DNA of 28,071 nucleotides, taken from Gemmataceae bacterium (GTDB lineage Bacteria > Planctomycetota > Planctomycetia > Gemmatales > Gemmataceae). The DNA is taken from NCBI GenBank assembly GCA_020847555.1, contig JADLBT010000462.1:1-28071 (forward strand). Reading direction: 5' to 3'. The notes under the pieces were generated by a model. The model made no database searches. It saw only the letters and a program-made list of their open reading frames with translations, and had not been told where the DNA came from. The position numbers and the translations under genes are program-made. Shown one piece after another: positions 22,567 to 28,071 of this stretch. Numbering within the stretch: the first letter of the stretch is position 1; the number at the start of each line of letters is the position of its first letter.

Positions 22567-25500
22567 TCACTCCCCCTGAACCACCTCGAACCGGACCCGC
22601 GAACCACCGGGGCGGGTCAGGTCTATCCTCAGCGCCCCGGTGCGCGCCGCCCCCGGCTCGAGGCGCAGCGTGAGCAGGTGACGGCCAGGCGTTAACTGAA
22701 CGACCGTTCGCCTCTGCTTCTCAAAGGGCTCTTCATCGACCCACAGCGTCACCGGAACCTTGCCGCTCACGGCAATCGCGACCGGGCCGCCTTCTGCCAC
22801 CTGCACCTCGCTCTGGAGGTAGATCGGCCCGTCCCCCGGCCGGCCCAGGTCGTCCAGCGGTAGCGCGCCGTCCACCCGCCCGTAGACCGTCTCCCACGCC
22901 TCCGGGGCGGCGCGCAGCAGGTGGTCGCGCAGCACGTCGCGATTCGGCACGTCCTTCAACACCGCCGGCACCTCCCGCAGCCGGACCCAGCGCCGCACCG
23001 CCTCCGCCGGGCTGGCCGCGTTGGGACCGCCCGGCTTGCCGAGAGAGCCGACGAACGCGATCAGGTCGAGCAGTTCGGCCCGGGTCAGGATGCCGGTCAC
23101 GCCCTCGGGCATCAGCGATTTGCCGTTCCCCTCCGTTTCGATGTCCGCCTTCGGGATGCGCACCAGCTTGCCGGTCGCGTCCTTCAGCGTCACCTGGTTG
23201 CGGTCCCGGGCCGCGACGACGCCGGTGATGACCTGCCCCGACGCGGTCGTGATGATCTTCGTCAGGTACTCCTCCTTGATCGAGGCATTCGGATCGAGGA
23301 TGGACGTGATGACGTAGTCGAGCGGGGACGACCCGCCGAGCGGCCCGAGGTCCGGGCCGATGTGGCCGCCGGCCTTGTTGACGGCGTGGCACTTCAGGCA
23401 CCCCAGTTCGGCGCGGTGGAAGACGCGCTCGCCGCGCGCCGGGTCGCCCTTGGCGGTCGCCTCGACCATGAGCCGGCGCACCTCCTCCTGGGTCGGCGGC
23501 TTCAGCGCGGCCTCCAGCCCGGCGAGCTTGCTGACGACGTTCGCCAGCGGCGGATCGTTGCGCCCGGCCAGGTACATCGCCCGCAACACGCGCTTGGCCG
23601 CGTCGGCCGGCGGCCTTGCCTTCGCCAGCGCCGCGGCCAACTTCTCCGGCCCGCCCTTGCGCGTCAGAAACGCCTCCACCAGTGACGATGGGTCGTCACG
23701 GTCGCGGGCCTGGGCCAGGGCGGCGGCGGCCGCCGTCGCCCCGGCGTCGAGATCGAGCCGGGCCAGCGCCGCGGCCGCCCGGAAGCGCACCGCCAGGGGA
23801 GCGCCCTGCGCGGCCAGGTCGTCCAGCGTCCTGCGGCTCTGCGGGTCGGCCAGGGTGGCAAGAGCATCCACTGCCGCGTGCCGGGCCTTCAACGCCGTCT
23901 TCGGATCTCGGGCGATGGCGCGCAGCTCGCCCGCGGCCTCCTTCGCCTTCCAGGCCGCCGCCAGCTCGATCGCCTCGGGCAGCAGGGCCGCGTCACCCCT
24001 CACGTCGGTGAGGAGCTTGCGCACCGATCCGGCCTCGACGGCCGGGCGGGCGCGCCGCGCGATCGCCGCATCCGCCAGCCACCCCAGGACGCGGGTACGC
24101 AGCTCCTGGGGGTAACCGAGGGGGCTCCGCGCCTGCTCCCAGACGGCCTTCAGCTCGGCGCCGCCGCCGTGCCGGCAGACCGTCTCCAGCAGCGCCGGTC
24201 GGCGCTCGGCCGGCACCTTCCCCTGGTCGAGCATGCGCAGCAGGCTGGCCGCGATGTTGGTCCGGTCGAGCCTCGACCCGCCGCCCAGGCGCCGCTCCAG
24301 CGTGTTGAGAGTTTCGTTGAAGGTGTAGCGCAGGTACTGGTCCTCCGGGTGGGCGAGCAGCTCGACCGCCACGCCGACGGCCGCGTCGGCCCCCTCGCCC
24401 CCAACCCCTCTCCCACCGGGGGTGAGGGGAAAGAAGCTCAGGGCGCGGATCGCCTCCAGCCGGACGCGCGGGCGGGGGTCGTTGATCTGCGTGCGCAGCA
24501 GGCCGAGCGGCCCCTTCACCCGATCGCGCCAGTAGCACAGCACGCGCGTCGCGGCGGCCCGCGCCCGGAAGTCGCGCGCCTGCAGCATGCGCCGGAGCAG
24601 ATCCTCGTTGACGACGTTGTGGTTCTGGTGGAGCCAGAGCGCCTCCGTCAGGTGGTGTTCGTGGTCCGGGTCGTTGCGATCCAGGGCGTCCGCCCACTTG
24701 CCCACGGCGGCGATCACCTCATTCGTGTCGCGGCCACCCAGCTCGATCCGGGTCCAGTACCGCACCCGGTCCTCCGGCTCCCTGAGGAGGTCGAGGAGCT
24801 TCGCGACCGGCTCGCTGGCGATCTTCCGCGGCGTCAGCAGCGGCCGCCCCTCGTAAGTGACGCGGTAGACGCGCCCGTGTTCTCGGTCCCGGTTCGGGTC
24901 GCGCAGGTTGTGCTGCATGTGGCCGATGATCGGGTTGTGCCAGTCGGAGAAGTAGATCGCCCCGTCCGGCCCCATCTTGATGTCGGCCGGGCGGAAGTTC
25001 GGATCCTTCGACGAGACGATCGGCTCGGCCTCGATCCCCTCGAAGCTCGCCCCTTTGCTGACGAGGCGGTACTGCAGGATGCCCTGGAACCCGATCACGT
25101 TCGCGACCAGCAGGTTCCCCTGGTTTGCCTCCGGAAAGTGGCGGCTGGAGAGGATCTCGATGCCGGCGCACGGCCGCGTCTTCTGCTTGTAGACCTGCGG
25201 CGGGCGGCCGTGGCGCTGCGGGAAGTCGGTCTGGCCGGAGAACAGGGTGCCGTGGTACGGGACGGCCCCGGTCCCGTCCACGACGATGTCCTGGCCCCAG
25301 CGGTCGAAGACGTGGCCGTGCGGGTTGGCGAACCCGAAGCTGACGTACACCTCGAATTTCTGGGCGCGCGGCTCGTACCGGAACACGCCCGCGTTGACGC
25401 AGCGCACCGGCGGCCCCCACGGCGTCTCGACCTGGGTATGGTGGAACGTCCCCTCCTGGAAGTAGAGGGCTCCGCCCGGGTCGAGCTGGAAGCTGTTCGC

Positions 25501-26964
25501 GGTGTGGTGCGTGTCCGCCGAGTCGATGCCGCTCAGAACACGCCGGCGCACGTCCGCCTTGCCGTCGCCGTCGGTGTCCTTGAGGAACAGCAGGTCGGGC
25601 GCCTGGGCGACGAGGACGCCGCCGTTCCAGAACTCGAAGCCGGTGATGCAGTGCAGATCCTCGACGAACGGGGTACACCTGTCGGCCTTGCCGTCGCCGT
25701 CGGTATCCTCGAGGATCAGGAGTTTGTCGTTCATCGGCTCGCCGGGCTTCCAGTGCGGGTACGTCGGCCAGGTCGCCACCCACAGCCGGCCCTTCGTGTC
25801 CCACGTCATCTGCACCGGGTTGATCAGGTCCGGGAACTCCTTCTCGGACGCGAACAGGTTGATTTTCAGCCCCTTGCCGGGCTTCATCTGCTGGATCGCC
25901 TGCTCGCCGTCGAGGAACAGGTGCTTGCCCCCCGCCAGCGGGCCGGGCTTGTTGCTCTGCACCGGGATGAAGGCCGCGTGCTTGTTCAGGTCGCCCTTGA
26001 ACTCGCGCCCCTGGGCGGCGGCCCAGATGGCGGGGTCGCGGTTGGCCGTCAGCTGGTCGAGGATCTCCATCTCACGCTGCATAACGACCCGGTTGGTCTG
26101 CCCGCCGACGAAGCGCAGGTCGGCGCGGCCGCCATAGATCGAGTAGCCGTCCACGGTCCGGTAGCGGTTGAACCAGTAAAAGTTCTGGTCGAGGACCGCC
26201 CTGCGGATCGCGTCCAGGCGCGCCGTTTCGCGCTTCGGGGCGGGGCTCTGCGAGAACAGCGCCCGGTCGATGATCTGGGCGACCGCCTCGTTGCCGCGCT
26301 CGTTCAGGTGGACGCCGTTGATCGTCAGCGGGCGGGCGGCCTTCGCGTACAGCTGCTGCGTCGGGGTGAAGAGGTCAACGAACGAGACGTTGTTCCGCCG
26401 GGCGACGTCGGCCATCGCGGCGGTGTACTTCGCCAGCCGGGCGTTGTTCTCCCTGCCGCTGGGGAGGTTCCGATCGGGCAGATCCTCGTGGGCGATGGGG
26501 GAGAAGAGAACCAGCCGGGCGGCGCTCTTGCCGTTGTACTGTTGCTGGACGGTGCGCTTGATGAACCCGTCGAGGTCCGTGCGGAACTTTTCCAGACCCC
26601 TGTCACCGGCGAACGACTCGTTGTAGCCGAAGAAGGCGAAGACGACATCGGCCTTCGTGTGCCGCAGCCATTCGTCGGGGGTGCCGAAATCCTTGGAGCG
26701 CAGCCGGACCGTCAGCTCGTCGCCGGAGAAGCCGAGGTTGCGGATGACGAGTTGGCGGTTGGGAAAGCGGCTGTGCAGGTACGTTTCGAGCCAGCCATCG
26801 TGCTGCATCCGGTCGGGGAGGGTGTTGCCGATGAGGCTGATGTGGTCGCCGGGGCGGAGGTCGAGGTTGCGGCCGCCAGCCGCGGGTTCACCGTCGGCCT
26901 GTGCGGTCGCGCTACTTGCCAGGAAGAGGGTGAGGAGAAGGGAGGGGGATACGACTCGGCGCAT
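22567..26964 (-). CDS. Giant secreted protein: SGNH-like, PVC-type dehydrogenase, HEAT repeats, c-type haem
   Basis: A 1465-residue exported protein; GAGGA lies 7-8 bases before the ATG at 26964 and a signal peptide follows (MRRVVSPSLLLTLFLASSATAQA). Residues about 35-255: SGNH-hydrolase-like domain whose block I reads IGNT instead of GDS and block V reads NGVH instead of DxxH, so nucleophile and Asp are replaced. About 345-760: PVC-type dehydrogenase beta-propeller with two Ca-binding DTDGDGKAD motifs. About 780-1130: HEAT-like helical repeats, carrying a 13-residue insertion (846-858) encoded by a dispersed repeat. About 1170-1310: haem c domain with CLKCH at 1189-1193, then a C-terminal domain with GKVPVTLWVDEEPFEK. 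Such multidomain proteins are planctomycete hallmarks, thought to act in periplasmic oxidation of sugars. It ends just before the bidirectional terminator. Confidence 0.9.
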   Translation of the reverse strand: MRRVVSPSLLLTLFLASSATAQADGEPAAGGRNLDLRPGDHISLIGNTLPDRMQHDGWLETYLHSRFPNRQLVIRNLGFSGDELTVRLRSKDFGTPDEWLRHTKADVVFAFFGYNESFAGDRGLEKFRTDLDGFIKRTVQQQYNGKSAARLVLFSPIAHEDLPDRNLPSGRENNARLAKYTAAMADVARRNNVSFVDLFTPTQQLYAKAARPLTINGVHLNERGNEAVAQIIDRALFSQSPAPKRETARLDAIRRAVLDQNFYWFNRYRTVDGYSIYGGRADLRFVGGQTNRVVMQREMEILDQLTANRDPAIWAAAQGREFKGDLNKHAAFIPVQSNKPGPLAGGKHLFLDGEQAIQQMKPGKGLKINLFASEKEFPDLINPVQMTWDTKGRLWVATWPTYPHWKPGEPMNDKLLILEDTDGDGKADRCTPFVEDLHCITGFEFWNGGVLVAQAPDLLFLKDTDGDGKADVRRRVLSGIDSADTHHTANSFQLDPGGALYFQEGTFHHTQVETPWGPPVRCVNAGVFRYEPRAQKFEVYVSFGFANPHGHVFDRWGQDIVVDGTGAVPYHGTLFSGQTDFPQRHGRPPQVYKQKTRPCAGIEILSSRHFPEANQGNLLVANVIGFQGILQYRLVSKGASFEGIEAEPIVSSKDPNFRPADIKMGPDGAIYFSDWHNPIIGHMQHNLRDPNRDREHGRVYRVTYEGRPLLTPRKIASEPVAKLLDLLREPEDRVRYWTRIELGGRDTNEVIAAVGKWADALDRNDPDHEHHLTEALWLHQNHNVVNEDLLRRMLQARDFRARAAATRVLCYWRDRVKGPLGLLRTQINDPRPRVRLEAIRALSFFPLTPGGRGVGGEGADAAVGVAVELLAHPEDQYLRYTFNETLNTLERRLGGGSRLDRTNIAASLLRMLDQGKVPAERRPALLETVCRHGGGAELKAVWEQARSPLGYPQELRTRVLGWLADAAIARRARPAVEAGSVRKLLTDVRGDAALLPEAIELAAAWKAKEAAGELRAIARDPKTALKARHAAVDALATLADPQSRRTLDDLAAQGAPLAVRFRAAAALARLDLDAGATAAAAALAQARDRDDPSSLVEAFLTRKGGPEKLAAALAKARPPADAAKRVLRAMYLAGRNDPPLANVVSKLAGLEAALKPPTQEEVRRLMVEATAKGDPARGERVFHRAELGCLKCHAVNKAGGHIGPDLGPLGGSSPLDYVITSILDPNASIKEEYLTKIITTASGQVITGVVAARDRNQVTLKDATGKLVRIPKADIETEGNGKSLMPEGVTGILTRAELLDLIAFVGSLGKPGGPNAASPAEAVRRWVRLREVPAVLKDVPNRDVLRDHLLRAAPEAWETVYGRVDGALPLDDLGRPGDGPIYLQSEVQVAEGGPVAIAVSGKVPVTLWVDEEPFEKQRRTVVQLTPGRHLLTLRLEPGAARTGALRIDLTRPGGSRVRFEVVQGE
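24391..24429 (-). repeat. In-frame repeat family B insertion in the PVC-type gene
   Basis: A 39-base C/G-rich palindromic segment encodes PLTPGGRGVGGEG (residues 846-858) in the HEAT-like region. Its length is a multiple of three and it leaves the frame open. Without it the flanking residues (RALSFF and ADAAVGVAVELL) would join into a normal HEAT helix pair. An intergenic relative is at 16017-16061. Confidence 0.8.
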
Positions 26965-27495
26965 GAGAGCGTCCTCACGATCAGGGTGCAGCGGCCAGGG
27001 GGGGCGGAAGCCGGGGCGGACAGCATTAGCGGTTGCTTCCTTCGTTGTATCGCGCGGCGATGTTCCTTGCAGCCCACCGTCGCCGACGTTTCCGGTTCGT
27101 CGGGTTCTGTCGGCCTGGTTCAAAGGTGGGTAACAGCTTGCGCGTCGGGCTACGGTTACCCGCCCTGCTCTCCGGAGTGAACCACGCCGTTCTGTCCACC
27201 AGTTTGGCACACCAACTCTCTGCTATTTATCATCTTGCGGCAAGTTGGCCGAAACAGCCGCAATCGGCGTTTCCCCCCTTGCCTTTCGTGATATAATCCA
27301 TCATAGGCTTGTGGTCCCTACCAACCCCCTTCATCCAGCGCTCCGCGCGGATGAACCTACCCACAGCCGGGCTTGTCACGACGATCGAGCCTAACCCGCC
27401 CTGTCCCGCCTCGCGCGGCGAGCGAAGGCGTGCTCCGTTAACGGGGCACACTTCCTCATTCCACTTTTCAGGTTACGCCCACAGGGGAATCCCGC
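26965..27495. other. Divergent intergenic region between the PVC-type and Gly-rich genes
   Basis: 531 bases with promoters for both flanking genes and no credible coding sequence. It contains the most AT-rich patch of the window (about 27195-27300, with CTATTTATCATC and GATATAATCC). Confidence 0.55.
27292..27297 (+). promoter_or_regulatory. Consensus -10 box (TATAAT)
   Basis: A perfect TATAAT, rare in such GC-rich DNA, lies about 200 bases before the Gly-rich gene. The bases 17 upstream (around GTTTCC) are a poor -35 box. If used, it gives a long leader. Confidence 0.35.
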
Positions 27496-28071
27496 ATGAC
27501 CTCCTATCTGTATCGCGTCCGGACGTTGGCCGGCATTGCTGCGCTCGCCGCGGCCCTGGTTCTGCTTCCCGACAGTTCGGTGCAGGGACAGGGCATCCTT
27601 CGCCCGATTCAGAAAACGATCAAGCCGAACGCTCGACCGCTGATCAACAAGTTCTCCGGGGCTGCCATGGGCAAGCAGGGCGGTTCCAGCACCGGGCAGG
27701 GCGGCTACGGGCAGGGCGGCTACGGGCAGGGCGGCTACGGGCAGGGCGGCTACGGGCAAGGCGGTTACGGCCAGGGTGGCTACGGGCAAGGAGGTTACGG
27801 CCAGGGTGGCTACGGCCAGGGCGGTTACGGACAGGGTGGCTACGGCGGGTATGGCCAGGGCGGGTACGGCGGGTACGGTCAAGGTGGTTACGGTGGGTAC
27901 GGCCAGGGTGGGTACGGTGGCGGCTACGGCGGCATGGGCGGTGGGTACGGTGGCGGCTACGGCGGCATGGGCGGTGGGTACGGTGGCATGGGCGGTGGCT
28001 ACGGCGGCATGGGCGGCGGTAACGGTGGTTTCGCCTCGCTGACCGGCCGAGGCCAACCCATGATGGCCGGA
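27496..28071 (+). CDS. Secreted Gly/Gln/Tyr repeat protein (3' end outside window)
   Basis: The frame from ATG 27496 is open to the window edge, giving 192 visible residues; no stop is reached. AGGGGA lies about 8 bases before the ATG. Residues 1-32 (MTSYLYRVRTLAGIAALAAA...) form a signal peptide. After a short non-repetitive stretch (ILRPIQKTIKPNARPLINKF), residues 67-140 hold ten tandem GQGGY units, then three GGY-GQGGY units, followed by GGGYGGM blocks, then FASLTGRGQPMMAG. The composition resembles glycine-rich cell-wall and adhesive proteins and Gly/Tyr/Gln low-complexity domains that form condensates or fibres. In a planctomycete it may be a cell-envelope or matrix protein; that is inference. 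Its promoter region is shared with the giant PVC-type gene. Confidence 0.85.
   Translation, partial: MTSYLYRVRTLAGIAALAAALVLLPDSSVQGQGILRPIQKTIKPNARPLINKFSGAAMGKQGGSSTGQGGYGQGGYGQGGYGQGGYGQGGYGQGGYGQGGYGQGGYGQGGYGQGGYGGYGQGGYGGYGQGGYGGYGQGGYGGGYGGMGGGYGGGYGGMGGGYGGMGGGYGGMGGGNGGFASLTGRGQPMMAG
27694..27915 (+). repeat. Tandem 15-bp coding repeat (GQGGY)
   Basis: Ten adjacent 15-base units encoding GQGGY run from 27694 to 27843. Three further units separated by 9-base GGY spacers continue to 27915. The first four units are identical in sequence, later ones differ at synonymous positions, so the array grows at its 5' side. Confidence 0.9.

Noticed and set aside
23878..27180. Very long open frame on the plus strand opposite the PVC-type gene
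   Set aside because: It is an antisense shadow caused by GC-rich codon bias; it has no domain, no ribosome-binding site and Arg/Val/Asp-biased composition. The same holds for the long plus-strand frames at 4082-5557, 5909-7585 and 10162-12951.
27205..27220. Sigma-54-type promoter (TGGCAC)
   Set aside because: The -24 half fits, but the required GC element 10-11 bases later is absent (CTCT in its place).
27391..28056. Minus-strand frame rich in Val-Ala-Thr repeats opposite the Gly-rich gene
   Set aside because: It is the antisense of the GQGGY array. The plus-strand frame has a start with ribosome-binding site and a signal peptide.

Overview
The window looks like part of a chromosome from a Gemmata-like planctomycete (Planctomycetota, Gemmataceae or a close relative). 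The DNA is very GC-rich and the genes are mostly monocistronic with long intergenic gaps. Many products carry export signals. Near the right end is a giant secreted protein joining an SGNH-like domain, a PVC-type dehydrogenase domain, HEAT-like repeats and a haem c site, an architecture typical of planctomycetes. This placement is inferred from gene content; there is no rRNA or tRNA in the window to confirm it.

Layout. 1-2.8 kb (+): the 3' part of a leucyl aminopeptidase (M17), then a secreted serpin. 3.0-8.8 kb (-): a TonB-dependent outer-membrane receptor with a Pro-rich repeat, and a large secreted S9 prolyl-oligopeptidase-type peptidase followed by a clear terminator. 9.0-14.4 kb (-): a surface-glycan cluster with a GT4 glycosyltransferase, a GT2-GT4 fusion glycosyltransferase, a serine-acetyltransferase-like left-handed beta-helix enzyme and a GT2 glycosyltransferase. 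14.6-17.9 kb (+): a neutral-ceramidase-like secreted protein, a membrane-anchored M28 peptidase and a three-helix membrane protein. 17.9-20.5 kb (-): a thioredoxin-like lipoprotein with an in-frame TGA at the first position of its CxxC motif, a MutY-type glycosylase and an FHA-domain protein. 21-22.4 kb: a small lipoprotein (-) and a HExxH putative metallopeptidase (+). 22.6-27.0 kb (-): the giant PVC-type protein. 27.5 kb to the end (+): a secreted Gly/Gln/Tyr repeat protein that runs off the window.

The most important observation is the gene at 17934-18485. Its reading frame is intact except for one TGA, which sits exactly where the first catalytic cysteine of a thioredoxin-fold protein should be (W-TGA-R-P-C). 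A perfect 7-bp hairpin with a GGTC loop starts 25 nt after the TGA, with the loop 31 nt away. This is what a bacterial selenocysteine codon with its SECIS element looks like. TGA otherwise ends several genes here, so it is not generally reassigned. The gene is best read as a selenoprotein of the TlpA/thioredoxin type; the alternative is a nonsense-mutated pseudogene.

A second theme is dispersed palindromic repeats. One family (arms resembling AGCCCGAAGCGCCAGCG) lies just downstream of genes and supplies the last codons and stop of one glycosyltransferase. Another family (CCCCTCACCCCC...) occurs once between genes and once as an in-frame 13-codon insertion inside the giant PVC-type protein. 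A third is a 26-bp-arm hairpin between the two glycosyltransferase genes.
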